Positions 37,866 to 46,934 of a stretch of 64,000 bases of DNA are shown piece after piece. The position numbers and the translations under genes are program-made. The stretch spans positions 62,001 to 126,000 of the forward strand of contig NZ_QXEC01000011.1 in the NCBI RefSeq assembly GCF_003583405.1. Direction: 5' to 3'. The notes under the pieces are model-generated. The model made no database searches. It was not told the DNA's origin and saw only the letters and a program-made list of their open reading frames with translations. This stretch comes from Micromonospora radicis. Lineage in GTDB: Bacteria > Actinomycetota > Actinomycetes > Mycobacteriales > Micromonosporaceae. Every line of letters begins with the position of its first letter. Position 1 is the first letter of the stretch.

Positions 37866-39113
37866 GTGAGCGAATCGGGCGGGACGGAGTTGTCGGCCAC
37901 CCTGCGCCGGATCGAACGGGCGGCCGGGGCGTTGGCCACCGCCAGCGTGGCCCGGATGGACGAGACCCTGCCCTGGTTCCGGGAGCTGCCGGCCGACCAG
38001 CGTTCGTGGGTGATGCTCGTGGCCCAGGCCGGCGCCCGTTCCCTGGTGCAGTGGTTGCAGTCCGGCGGTGGGGCCGCCGAGGGCACCCAGGAGGTCTCCG
38101 ACGAGGTGTTCGCCACGGCGCCGCAGGCGCTGGCCCGGTCCATCAGCCTCCAGCAGACCGTCGCCCTGATCAAGGTCACCATCGACGTGGTCGAGGCGCA
38201 GGTGGGCCAACTGGCCGCACCGGGTGAGGAACCGCAGCTGCGCGAGGCGGTGCTGCGCTTCTCCCGGGAGATCGCCTTCGCCGCCGCCCGGGTCTACGCC
38301 CGGGCCGCCGAGTCGCGCGGTTCCTGGGATGCCCGCCTGCAGGCGCTGCTGGTGGACGCGCTGCTGCGCGGCGACTCCCCGGACGTGCTGGCCAGCCGCG
38401 CCGCCGCGCTCGGCTGGACGGACGCGCCGCCGGTCGCGGTGGCGGTGGGCACCTCACCCGGCGGGGAGGTCTCCGTCGTGCTGCACACCGTCTACCGGCT
38501 GGCCCGGCGGATCGGGGTCGAGGTGATCGGCGGCGTGCACGGCGACCGGCTGGTGATCGTGCTCGGCGGGGCGGCCGACCCGGTGGCCGCCACCGGGAAG
38601 CTGTTGAGCGCCTTCGGTGCCGGCCCGGTGGTGGTCGGGCCGGCGGTGCCGAGCCTGGACGAGGCCACCGAGTCGGCCCGGGCGGCGCTGGCCGGTTACC
38701 GGGCGGCGCCGGCCTGGCCGGCCGCGCCACGGCCGGTACACGCCGGTGACCTGCTGCCGGAGCGGGCCCTGGCCGGCGACGCGGAGGCCCGCCGCCGGTT
38801 GCGCCACGACGTGTACGCGTCCCTGGTGCGGGCCGGTGGTGAGCTGCTGGAGACCCTGGACGCCTTCTTCGCCGCCGGCGGTACGTTGGAGAGTGCCGCG
38901 CGGGCGTTGTACGTGCATCCGAACACGGTGCGTTACCGGCTGCGACGGATCTCCGATGTGACCGGTTTCAGTCCGCTGGCCCCTCGGGACGCCTTCGCGC
39001 TGCGGGTCGCGTTGACGGTCGGCCGGCTGGATCCGGTGGCGCCGACCCAGACATTGCCCCCACCGGCCGGTAAAAGATCACAGACTGGCGACGATCAACG
39101 CCAATCTTTGTAG
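37866..39113 (+). CDS. fasR: FasR, PucR-type activator of fatty acid synthesis
   Basis: The protein has 415 residues from the GTG at 37866. The C-terminal PucR helix-turn-helix is clear: TLESAARALYVHPNTVRYRL at about 350-370. It sits directly before fabD-fabH-acpP-fabF. In Streptomyces coelicolor the equivalent protein FasR activates that operon. The gap to fabD is 78 bp, with a promoter likely inside it (39114-39191). The N-terminal two-thirds are mostly helical and probably ligand- or oligomer-related. An acyl-CoA signal is plausible but not shown. Confidence 0.93.
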   Translation: MSESGGTELSATLRRIERAAGALATASVARMDETLPWFRELPADQRSWVMLVAQAGARSLVQWLQSGGGAAEGTQEVSDEVFATAPQALARSISLQQTVALIKVTIDVVEAQVGQLAAPGEEPQLREAVLRFSREIAFAAARVYARAAESRGSWDARLQALLVDALLRGDSPDVLASRAAALGWTDAPPVAVAVGTSPGGEVSVVLHTVYRLARRIGVEVIGGVHGDRLVIVLGGAADPVAATGKLLSAFGAGPVVVGPAVPSLDEATESARAALAGYRAAPAWPAAPRPVHAGDLLPERALAGDAEARRRLRHDVYASLVRAGGELLETLDAFFAAGGTLESAARALYVHPNTVRYRLRRISDVTGFSPLAPRDAFALRVALTVGRLDPVAPTQTLPPPAGKRSQTGDDQRQSL

Positions 39114-39191
39114 GATCCCTCCAATGGTCCTAGTGCGGTTTGGTGTCACTCGGCACAGCGCAACCCGCTGGTATCCGGGAGAGTCATAGAC

Positions 39192-40181
39192 GTGCTCGCC
39201 GTACTCTCCCCCGGCCAGGGTTCCCAGAAACCCGGCTTCCTGACTCCCTGGCTCGACCTGACCGGCGCCGAGGCACGGTTGCGTGAGTGGTCCGCGCTGT
39301 CCGGCGTCGACCTGGTGCACCTGGGCACCGCCGCCGACGCCGACGAGATCCGCGACACCGCCCGCACCCAGCCGCTGCTGGTCGCCGCGGCGCTGCTCGC
39401 CGCCGAGCAGCTGCCGATGCACGAGGTGGCGGTCACCGCCGGGCACAGCGTCGGTGAACTCGGCGCGGCCGCGCTGGCCGGCACCCTGTCGGCCGAGGCG
39501 GCGATCACCCTCGCCGGCGTACGCGGCCGGGAGATGGCCGCCGCCTGTGCGGTGGAGCCGACCGGCATGGCCGCCGTACTCGGCGGCGACCGGGACGAGG
39601 TGCTCGCCGTGATCAGCGGGCACGGGTTGCACGCGGCGAACCGCAACGGCAGTGGTCAGATCGTCGCCGCCGGTGCGGTCGCCGGGCTGGAGAAGCTGGT
39701 CGCCGAGCCACCGGCCCGGGCCCGGATCATCCGGCTACAGGTGGCCGGCGCGTTCCACACCCCGTACATGGCCTCGGCGGAGGCGGCACTGGCCTCGGTC
39801 GCGGCCGGGATCACCCCGAGCGACCCGACCCGGATCCTGCTGTCCAACCTCGACGGTACGGCGGTCGGCGACGGCAGGGAGGTCCTGCACCGGCTGGTCC
39901 GTCAGGTCACCGCCCCGGTCCGCTGGGATCTGTGCATGGCGACCCTGGCCGACCTCGGGGTGACCGGGGTGCTGGAGCTGCCGCCCGCCGGCACGCTCGC
40001 CGGTCTGGTCAAGCGCGAACTCAAGGGCAACGGCGCCCCCGAGATCGTCACCCTGAACACGCCGGACGACCTGCCCGCCGCCCGCGACCTGATCGCCCGG
40101 CACAGCGCGGCAACCGGTCGGGCGCCGGCCGTCACGAACGGGTCTCGGGACGAGACCGACCGTAGGGAGGGCTCGTCATGA
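39192..40181 (+). CDS. fabD: Malonyl-CoA:ACP transacylase
   Basis: This 329-residue FabD moves malonate from CoA to ACP for chain extension. The active-site Ser lies in VTAGHSVGELGAAALAG at about residue 90, SPGQGSQKPGF is the N-terminal signature, and GAFHTPYMASAEAAL carries the catalytic His. The GTG start has GGGAGAG 8 bases upstream. Its stop overlaps the fabH ATG. It is the first gene of the operon under FasR. Confidence 0.97.
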   Translation: MLAVLSPGQGSQKPGFLTPWLDLTGAEARLREWSALSGVDLVHLGTAADADEIRDTARTQPLLVAAALLAAEQLPMHEVAVTAGHSVGELGAAALAGTLSAEAAITLAGVRGREMAAACAVEPTGMAAVLGGDRDEVLAVISGHGLHAANRNGSGQIVAAGAVAGLEKLVAEPPARARIIRLQVAGAFHTPYMASAEAALASVAAGITPSDPTRILLSNLDGTAVGDGREVLHRLVRQVTAPVRWDLCMATLADLGVTGVLELPPAGTLAGLVKRELKGNGAPEIVTLNTPDDLPAARDLIARHSAATGRAPAVTNGSRDETDRREGSS

Positions 40182-41122
40182 GCGGCAGCCGGATCATCTC
40201 GCTGGGGCACTATCAGCCCTCCCGGGTGGTGACCAACGACGACATCGCGCAGTTCGTGGAGACCAGCGACGAGTGGATCCGCGACCGGGTCGGGATCGCC
40301 AGCCGGCGGATCGCCGGTGACGAGACCGTCGCCGACATGGCCGCCGCCGCCGCCGACAAGGCACTCGCCAACGCCGGGCTGACCGCCGCCGACATCGACC
40401 TGGTGGTGGTCGCCACCTGCACGTCGGTCGACCGGAGCCCGAACGTGGCCTGCCGGGTCGCCGCCAAGCTGGGCATCAACGCCCCCGGCGCGTTCGACCT
40501 CAACACCGCCTGCTCCGGCTTCGCGTACGCGCTCGGCACGGTCGACCACGCGATCCGCGCCGGTGCCTCCCGCAACGCCATCGTGATCGGCGCCGAGAAG
40601 CTCTCCGAGTTCACCGACTGGACCGACCGCTCGACCTGCATCATCTTCGGCGACGGCGCGGGCGCCGCGGTGGTCACCGCCACCGCCGAGGACGAGGCGC
40701 CGGGCATCGGCCCGGTGGTCTGGGGTTCGGTGCCCGAGCGCGGTGACGCGGTGCGGATCGAGGGTTGGCGCCCGTACGTCGCCCAGGAGGGCCAGACGGT
40801 GTTCCGGTGGGCCACCACCGCGCTGGCGCCGCTGGCCCGGCAGGCCTGCGAGCGGGCCGGGGTCGACCCCTCGGAACTGGCGGCGTTCGTGCCGCACCAG
40901 GCCAACACCCGGATCATCGACGGGATCGTCAAGCGGCTGAACATCCCACAGGCGATCGTCGCCAAGGATCTCGTCGAGTCCGGCAACACCTCCGCGGCCA
41001 GCATCCCGCTCGCCCTGTCCAAGCTGGTCGAGCGCCGCGAGGTGCCCTCGGGCGCACCGGTGCTGCTGTTCGGCTTCGGCGGCGGCCTGACCTACGCCGG
41101 TCAGGTCGTGCGCTGCCCCTGA
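40178..41122 (+). CDS. fabH: 3-oxoacyl-ACP synthase III
   Basis: This 314-residue FabH condenses an acyl-CoA starter (in actinomycetes often branched) with malonyl-ACP. The catalytic triad is visible: Cys in DLNTACSGFAYALG (about 110), His in FVPHQANTRIIDG and Asn in ESGNTSAASIPLAL. It overlaps fabD by 4 bases. Confidence 0.97.
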   Translation: MSGSRIISLGHYQPSRVVTNDDIAQFVETSDEWIRDRVGIASRRIAGDETVADMAAAAADKALANAGLTAADIDLVVVATCTSVDRSPNVACRVAAKLGINAPGAFDLNTACSGFAYALGTVDHAIRAGASRNAIVIGAEKLSEFTDWTDRSTCIIFGDGAGAAVVTATAEDEAPGIGPVVWGSVPERGDAVRIEGWRPYVAQEGQTVFRWATTALAPLARQACERAGVDPSELAAFVPHQANTRIIDGIVKRLNIPQAIVAKDLVESGNTSAASIPLALSKLVERREVPSGAPVLLFGFGGGLTYAGQVVRCP

Positions 41123-41204
41123 TACCCCCTCGGCGCGTCGACGCCGAGGAACGACCGGCGGCGTCGCCGCCGTCGAGAAAACCCGATGAGAGGAACCCAC
41201 CGCA

Positions 41205-41444
41205 ATGACCCGTGACGAGATCACCGCCGGCCTCGCCGAGATCCTCGAAGAGGTTGCCGGGGTGAACCCGGACGACGTGGCCGAGGGGAAGTCCTTCACC
41301 GACGACCTGGACGTCGACTCGCTCTCGATGGTGGAGGTCGTGGTCGCGGCCGAGGAGAAGTTCGGCGTCAAGATCCCGGACAACGAGGTGCAGAACCTCA
41401 AGACGGTCGGGGACGCCGTGAGCTACATCGAGGCGCAGTCCTGA
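41205..41444 (+). CDS. acpP: Acyl carrier protein
   Basis: The 79-residue ACP carries the phosphopantetheine attachment Ser in DLDVDSLSMVEVV (about residue 41). The highly acidic helical protein carries the growing chain. An AGAGGAA site lies before the ATG. It is separated from fabH by 82 bp and from fabF by 2 bp. Confidence 0.97.
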   Translation: MTRDEITAGLAEILEEVAGVNPDDVAEGKSFTDDLDVDSLSMVEVVVAAEEKFGVKIPDNEVQNLKTVGDAVSYIEAQS

Positions 41445-41446
41445 TC

Positions 41447-42673
41447 ATGAGTCGCTCCGACGTCGTCGTCACCGGGCTCGGCGCGACCACCCCGCTGGGC
41501 GGGGACGTCGCGTCGACCTGGGACGCCATGCTCAACGGCCGCTCCGGGGTGAGTGCGCTCACCCAGGAGTGGGCCGAGCAGCTGCCGGTCCGCATCGCCG
41601 CCCAACTGGCGGTCGACCCGTCGACCGTGCTGGACCGGGTGAAGCTGCGCCGGCTGGACCGTTCCGAGGCGATCGCCCTGATCGCCGCCCACCAGGCCTG
41701 GGCCGACGCCGGTCTCACCGACGCCGGCCTGGACCCGGAGCGGCTGGGCGTCAGCATCGGCTCCGGCATCGGTGGGGCGGTCACCCTGCTGGCCCAGGAC
41801 GACATCCTGGAGGCCTCCGGCCCCCGGCGGGTGTCCCCGCACACCGTGCCCATGCTGATGCCCAACGGCCCGGCGGCCTGGGTCGGCCTGGAACTCGGCG
41901 CGCAGGCCGGTGTGCACTCGGTGGCCAGCGCCTGCGCCACCGGCGCGGAGGCGATTGCGCTGGGGCTGGACATGATCCGGTCCGGCCGTGCCGACGTGGT
42001 GGTGGCCGGCGGCACCGAGGCGGTCATCCACCCGCTGCCGATCGCCGGGTTCGCCTCGATGCGGGCCATGTCGACCCGCAACGAGGAGCCGGAGCGGGCG
42101 TCCCGGCCGTGGGACAAGGGCCGCGACGGGTTCGTCCTCGGTGAGGGTGCCGGCATCGTGGTGCTGGAGCGCGCCGAGCACGCCGCCGCCCGGGGTGCCC
42201 GGGTGTACGCGCGGCTCGCCGGTGCCGGCATCACCTCCGACGGCTACGACATCGTGCAGCCGCACCCGGAGGGCGCCGGTGCGATCCGGGCCATCGCCAA
42301 GGCAATCGCCGACGCGGACGTGGCGAAGACCGACATCGTCCACGTCAACGCGCACGCCACCTCCACGCCGGTGGGCGACCTGGCCGAGATCAAGGCACTG
42401 CACCAGGCGCTGGGCGACCATCCGGTGCTGACCGCCACCAAGTCGATGTCCGGGCACCTGCTCGGCGCGGCCGGCGCGCTGGAGTCGATCGCGACCATCC
42501 TGGCGATCCGGGACAGCGTGCTGCCGCCGACGATCAACCTGGACGACCCGGACGACAGCCTCGACCTCGACGTGGCCGCCAACAAGGCCCGCCCGATGTC
42601 CGTTCCCGCCGCGTTGAACAACTCGTTCGGCTTCGGCGGGCACAACGTGGCTCTCGTCTTCACCCGCCCCTGA
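41447..42673 (+). CDS. fabF: 3-oxoacyl-ACP synthase II
   Basis: This 408-residue KAS II elongates acyl-ACP. It has Cys in SVASACATGAEAIALG (about 165), His in VNAHATSTPVGD (about 303) and SMSGHLLGAAGALES (about 338). It starts 2 bases after the acpP stop. The operon ends here at a strong hairpin. Confidence 0.97.
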   Translation: MSRSDVVVTGLGATTPLGGDVASTWDAMLNGRSGVSALTQEWAEQLPVRIAAQLAVDPSTVLDRVKLRRLDRSEAIALIAAHQAWADAGLTDAGLDPERLGVSIGSGIGGAVTLLAQDDILEASGPRRVSPHTVPMLMPNGPAAWVGLELGAQAGVHSVASACATGAEAIALGLDMIRSGRADVVVAGGTEAVIHPLPIAGFASMRAMSTRNEEPERASRPWDKGRDGFVLGEGAGIVVLERAEHAAARGARVYARLAGAGITSDGYDIVQPHPEGAGAIRAIAKAIADADVAKTDIVHVNAHATSTPVGDLAEIKALHQALGDHPVLTATKSMSGHLLGAAGALESIATILAIRDSVLPPTINLDDPDDSLDLDVAANKARPMSVPAALNNSFGFGGHNVALVFTRP

Positions 42674-42692
42674 GGCTACGGGCGGTTCCGCC

Positions 42693-42728
42693 GGCCCCCG
42701 TCGACGCCGCCGCGCGTCGACGGGGGCC
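42693..42728 (+). terminator. fab operon terminator
   Basis: A perfect 14-bp stem (GGCCCCCGTCGACG) with an 8-base loop, 20 bases after the fabF stop. Confidence 0.85.
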
Positions 42729-42867
42729 GCACCCGTTCCGCCGGCCGGCACCCAGCGCCGTCGGCCTCCGGCCGGCGGGAACGGACGGGGCAGCGGCTGA
42801 CTTGACGGCGGGTCACCACACCGCTTTGATGATCACCTCGATGGATCGACGACGGGGAGTGGACATC

Positions 42868-43515
42868 GTGCGACGAGGCATGATCGCGGCGGCGGTGCTG
42901 GTGGCCGGGGTGCTCACCGGTTGCGGTGCCGACGGGTCGAGTGGCGATGCGGAGCCGACCGCCGGCACCGCGACGGGGAGCCCGTGGCACGACGAGGTCG
43001 CCGCCGCCACCGGCAGCGGCCCGGTCGGCGCCGGTACGCCCTGCCCGCTGCCGGTGACCTTCCAGTTGGCCGACGGGTGGCGCGCCGCCCCGGTGGAGAT
43101 TCCCGACGACGCCGACGACCCTGAACTGGCCGCGGCCCTGGCCGAGGCGCTGATCCGGCGCGGTGGCGCCACCGTGCGCTGCGAGGTGGACGGCCGGTCG
43201 GTCACCCCCGGCTTCCTGCGGGTGTACACCACCGAGGGCGCGCCCCGGCCCGCGCTGGAGGCGTTCGTCGACGCCGGTCGCCAGGTGACCGAGCCGCAGT
43301 ACCGGCAGCGCCGCAGCGGTGACCTCGACGTGCTGGAGGCGAGCTGGCTGAGCCACCGGGAGTTGCTCGACGAGAACATGCGGGAGTGGGCGTTGGCCGT
43401 CCAGGTGGGCGGTCAGACCGTGCTGATCGGGGCGAGCAGCACCAGTTTCGGCGACCCGGTCGAGGTGCTGCCCGCCTACCGGCTGGCCCGCGAGACCCTG
43501 GCCGCCACCTCCTGA
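42868..43515 (+). CDS. Putative lipoprotein of unknown function
   Basis: The protein has 215 residues from the GTG at 42868, which has GGGGAG 9 bases upstream. The N-terminus MRRGMIAAAVLVAGVLTGCG is a lipoprotein signal with the lipobox LTGC. The mature part (about 25-215) resembles lipoproteins with a beta-rich domain (TFQLADGWRAAPVEIP ... LLIGASSTSFGDPVEVLPAY) seen in actinobacteria. The role is unknown. Earlier in-frame ATG codons would bury the signal. Confidence 0.8.
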   Translation: MRRGMIAAAVLVAGVLTGCGADGSSGDAEPTAGTATGSPWHDEVAAATGSGPVGAGTPCPLPVTFQLADGWRAAPVEIPDDADDPELAAALAEALIRRGGATVRCEVDGRSVTPGFLRVYTTEGAPRPALEAFVDAGRQVTEPQYRQRRSGDLDVLEASWLSHRELLDENMREWALAVQVGGQTVLIGASSTSFGDPVEVLPAYRLARETLAATS

Positions 43516-43522
43516 GCCGGGG

Positions 43523-45253
43523 TCAGTCGGCGCAGGTGGTGGCGGGCAGCCCGGAGACCTTGACCGGGGAACGGCCGCGGGGAACGGCCCGGCCCGCCAG
43601 TACGTCGGCCAGCGCCGACATCGCCGCCCGGCTCGACGAGTAGGTCGCCAGCAGGGTCGGTGACGCCGCCCGGGCCAGCACGTACGGGGTGTCCATGGCA
43701 ACCGTGACGGCCGCGTCGGCGCGCAGGTCACCGTTGCCGTCGCCGTAGCCGACCAGATGGACGATCGTGCCGCCGCTGGGTACCACCCGTACCCCGGCCT
43801 TGGTCAGCGCCTCGGTCAGCGCCGCCCGGGTGTGTGCCCGTCCGTCGGAGGAGGTGACGGTCACCGGTCCGCGCACCCCGCCGGAGTCGCACCGGCCGCG
43901 CAGTACGGTGACGGCGGCGGCGGCCAACGCCTGGGCCGCCTCGCGGTGCGCCGGGGTGTTCAGCGTCGACAGCTCCGGTGCGGCATTGCCGGCCAGGGTG
44001 AACTTCATCGTCAGTACCCGGGTGACCGCGTCGGTCAGGCGGGCGCGGGGCAACGAGCCGTCGCGCAGCGCGGCCAGCAGCCCGTCGTACGCCTGGCCGA
44101 CGTTCGGTGGCATGAGGATCAGGTCGTTGCCGGCCTTCAGGGCGCGTACCGCGGCCTCCCCCGGCCCCCAGCGGCGGGCCGGCGGCATGTTCATCCCGTC
44201 GGTGATCACCACGCCCTCGAAGCCGAGCTGGCCGCGCAGCACCTCGGTGAGCAGCTTGTACGAGAAGGTCGCCGGTACACCGGGGTCGACCGCGCGGACG
44301 TCGAGGTGGGCGGACATCACCGCCAGCGCACCGGCCTCGATGCCGGCGGTGAACGGCGGCCACGCCTCGGCGGCGAGCTTCTGGCGAGACTGGCCGAGCA
44401 CCGGCAGGTCCTCGTGTGAGTCGTCGGCGCTGTGCCCGTGCCCCGGGAAGTGCTTGACGGTGGCCGCCACGCCGGACGCCTGCAGCCCGCGTACGGCGCC
44501 GCCGACCTGCTCCGCCGCGCGCTGCGGGTGCGCACCGAAGGAGCGGGATCCGATCACCGTGCTGTGGGTGACCAGCACGTCGGCGACCGGCGCGAAGTCG
44601 AGGTTGATCCCCATCGCGGCCAGTTCGGTGCCGGCGACCCGCCAGGCGGCCTCGGTCAGCGCGGGGTCACCGGCGGCACCGGCGGCGAGCGCGCTGGGCA
44701 GCATGGTCACCCCCTCGGTGACCCGGGTGACCACCCCGTACTCCTGGTCGGTGCCGATCAGGAAGGGTGCCGGACCCGCCGCCAGCCGGCCGGCGGCCGC
44801 CCGCAGCCCGGTGGTGAGGTCCCGGACCTGCTTCGGGTTGTCGACGTTGGTGGTGGGCTGGTTGCCCCCGGTGGGGTCGTCCGCGCTGAAGCCGACCAGG
44901 ATCAGTCCGCCGAGCCGGTACTTCTCGATCATCTCGGCGGGGGTGTCCACCCCGCCGAGGGCACGGTTGCCGGCCGCCGAGCCGGCCGAGACCTCGGTGG
45001 CCCGGTCGCCGTACGCGTAGGGCATCAGCACCTGGCCGACCAGATCCTCGTCGGCGAGTTCGGCGACCAGGGCGGCAGCCCGGGTGGCCGGGTCGTCCGG
45101 CGGGACGCTCGACGACGGGGTCGGGTCGGCGGGGGTCGACGGGGGTGTCGCTTCCGGCCGTTGGCCGGCACCGGAGCAGCCCGCGGCGAACAGCATGGTC
45201 AGGGCGACGAGCACGGCGGCGACGCGCCGAGGGGTAGTCGACACGCCGCCCAT
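43523..45253 (-). CDS. Secreted GH3 beta-N-acetylhexosaminidase (NagZ-like lipoprotein)
   Basis: The protein has 576 residues. The lipoprotein signal ends FAAGCSG and is followed by a Pro/Thr/Ser linker (about 30-55). The GH3 domain contains the NagZ-type loop VKHFPGHGHSADDSHEDLP, whose His acts in catalysis, and the nucleophile Asp in GVVITDGMNMPPARR. It removes N-acetylglucosamine from peptidoglycan or chitin fragments outside the membrane. The C-terminal about 150 residues form a second GH3-like subdomain. Confidence 0.9.
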   Translation of the reverse strand: MGGVSTTPRRVAAVLVALTMLFAAGCSGAGQRPEATPPSTPADPTPSSSVPPDDPATRAAALVAELADEDLVGQVLMPYAYGDRATEVSAGSAAGNRALGGVDTPAEMIEKYRLGGLILVGFSADDPTGGNQPTTNVDNPKQVRDLTTGLRAAAGRLAAGPAPFLIGTDQEYGVVTRVTEGVTMLPSALAAGAAGDPALTEAAWRVAGTELAAMGINLDFAPVADVLVTHSTVIGSRSFGAHPQRAAEQVGGAVRGLQASGVAATVKHFPGHGHSADDSHEDLPVLGQSRQKLAAEAWPPFTAGIEAGALAVMSAHLDVRAVDPGVPATFSYKLLTEVLRGQLGFEGVVITDGMNMPPARRWGPGEAAVRALKAGNDLILMPPNVGQAYDGLLAALRDGSLPRARLTDAVTRVLTMKFTLAGNAAPELSTLNTPAHREAAQALAAAAVTVLRGRCDSGGVRGPVTVTSSDGRAHTRAALTEALTKAGVRVVPSGGTIVHLVGYGDGNGDLRADAAVTVAMDTPYVLARAASPTLLATYSSSRAAMSALADVLAGRAVPRGRSPVKVSGLPATTCAD

Positions 45254-45454
45254 CCCACCAGCTCATCGCGTATCGGGGCAACTCGGCCGTGCGGCGTGCG
45301 GCGACGGACCGTTCGTCACCGCACGGCGGCGCCAGGTCGCGGACGCGCGGCGGCGCGGAGCCCTGGACGCGCAGCGGCGCCGGGTCGCGGACGCACGGCA
45401 TCGCGCGCCGACCGGCTGCCCGTACCGGTGACGCTCAGGCCCGACAGGACCGGC

Positions 45455-45946
45455 TCAGCCGACCCGGGTGAGCAGCGTCACCGGTGCGCCGTCACCGGCG
45501 TAGCGGTACGGCTCCAGTTCGGCGTCCCACGCACTGCCGAGCGCCTTGTCGAGGGCGTGCGCGAGCGCCTCGGGCCCCCGCGCGGCGGCCATGATGCCGC
45601 GCAACCGGTCCTCGCCGAGCTGGATGTCCCCGGCGGCACCGACGGTGGCCCGGAACAGTCCCCGGCCCGGGACGTACATGAAGCGCTCGCCGTCGGCACC
45701 CGGACTGGGTTCCTCGGTGACCTCGAAACGGATCATGGGCCACTGCCGGAGGGCAGCAGCCAGCTCGGCGCCCGTCCCCGGGCGACCGGTCCACCCGCAC
45801 TCGGCCCGGCGGGCGCCGGGATCGACGGGTTGAGCCGTCCACTGCAGGTTGACCGGCGCGGCAAGGACGCGCGCGATCGCCCACTCGACGTGTGAGCACA
45901 CGGCGAGCGGGGTCGAGTGGACGTATACGACGCCACGCGTTGGCAC
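45455..45946 (-). CDS. DUF3145 protein
   Basis: The 163-residue protein matches the actinobacterial DUF3145 family (GVVYVHSTPLAVCSHVEWAI at the N-terminus, FMYVPGRGLFRATVGAAGDI in the middle). The function is unknown, but it lies near the fab operon in many actinobacteria. The GTG start at 45946 has GGGAGG 6 bases before it. Confidence 0.9.
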   Translation of the reverse strand: MPTRGVVYVHSTPLAVCSHVEWAIARVLAAPVNLQWTAQPVDPGARRAECGWTGRPGTGAELAAALRQWPMIRFEVTEEPSPGADGERFMYVPGRGLFRATVGAAGDIQLGEDRLRGIMAAARGPEALAHALDKALGSAWDAELEPYRYAGDGAPVTLLTRVG

Positions 45947-46260
45947 GGTGACCTCCCGGAGAGCGAGGTGCGTCTTCCCCTACGACCTCGCCCGGGCTCC
46001 GGGCTGCGTTGCTGCAACACATGATGACTGGTGTGACGGATGGTGCGCCAGGGAATCGGAGAATCCGCTGCCCGGAATACCCGGACAGGTGACTGCGGTT
46101 CCACCTCGTGACGCCGCGATGACCAGCCGGGATCGTGGGTCGTGTACAGTTCCATCGGCGGCCTGTGCCGCGTAAGCCTCTCGCGGGAGCATCCATCGGG
46201 TGTCTCTCCGCACAGCCCCCGGACGTTTCGTCCTCCGTACGTCTTGCAAGGAGTACCTCC
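45947..46260. promoter_or_regulatory. Divergent promoter region
   Basis: This 314-bp region lies between DUF3145 and the 109-residue protein gene and should hold both promoters. It is less GC-rich around 46010-46060. AAGGAG at 46248-46253 serves the rightward gene. No distinct operator was recognised. Confidence 0.4.
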
Positions 46261-46590
46261 GTGGCGAGCAACACCTCTAAGACCGCGCGCGCGTCAGTCC
46301 GGGCCGGCCAGGCTGGCCAGGGTGGCGCCCTCAGCGTGCTGGGCGAGTTCAAGTACCTGATCCCGCTCAACGGCGGCAAGCACGCCTACGTGCGGAACCT
46401 GACCAACGGCAAGACCGCGCACCTGCGTACCGACTCCGAGGCCTTCGTCGAGGAGATCCGGGTGCTGGCCGCCGCCGGGCACGCCGCCAAGATCCGGGCG
46501 GAGATCAACAGCCTGAACGCCACCCACCCGGGCGACGGCTGGGACGCCACCGAGAAGCGCCTGGTCGAGGCCGGCATCTTCGAGGGCTGA
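46261..46590 (+). CDS. Small basic protein of unknown function (109 aa)
   Basis: The protein has 109 residues from the GTG at 46261 (AAGGAG seven bases upstream). It begins with an Ala/Ser/Thr-rich basic segment and continues with GEFKYLIPLNGGKHAYVRNL and EEIRVLAAAGHAAKIRAEIN. It has no membrane helix. The lysine use and clean terminator suggest a well-expressed housekeeping-type gene. I do not recognise a named family. A nucleic-acid- or polymer-binding role is only a guess. Confidence 0.75.
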   Translation: MASNTSKTARASVRAGQAGQGGALSVLGEFKYLIPLNGGKHAYVRNLTNGKTAHLRTDSEAFVEEIRVLAAAGHAAKIRAEINSLNATHPGDGWDATEKRLVEAGIFEG

Positions 46591-46608
46591 CCCCCAGAAC
46601 ACCATCAC

Positions 46609-46642
46609 GAACGCCCCGCCGGGCCTCCCCGGCGGGGCGTTC
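46609..46642 (+). terminator. Terminator after the 109-aa gene
   Basis: A perfect 15-bp stem (GAACGCCCCGCCGGG) with a CCTC loop, 18 bases after the stop codon. Confidence 0.85.
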
Positions 46643-46934
46643 GCCATCTCCAGCCCTCAAACGCACACCCCCGCCCGCACCCCGCCCCGGCCCCGCACCC
46701 CGCCCGCGCCCCGGCCCCGCCCGCGCCCCGCCCCGGCCCCGGCCCCGCCCGCACCCGCCCGCGCCCCGCGATCTTGCAGTTGTGGTCGGGGCAAGTGCTG
46801 ACATAAGCCGCATATCAGCGACCAAAGGTGCAAGATCGGTGGGCGCAGGGCAGGGCGCAGGGTGCTGGGCGGGCGGGACAGGCGGGAGCGCGGGTGCGGG
46901 GAGCGGGAGCGGGAGCGGGAGAGCGGGGCGGGGG
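46643..46934. repeat. C-rich tract, inverted repeat, G-rich tract
   Basis: Positions 46660-46768 are almost purely C with G and A (repeated CCCCG/CCCGC units). An imperfect inverted repeat follows: CGATCTTGCAGTTGTGGTCG (46769-46788) pairs with 46819-46838 at 16 of 20 positions. From 46839 to 46934 the strand is G-rich with repeated GGGAGC units. The region is non-coding. It is shared in design with 58551-58785. Confidence 0.75.
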
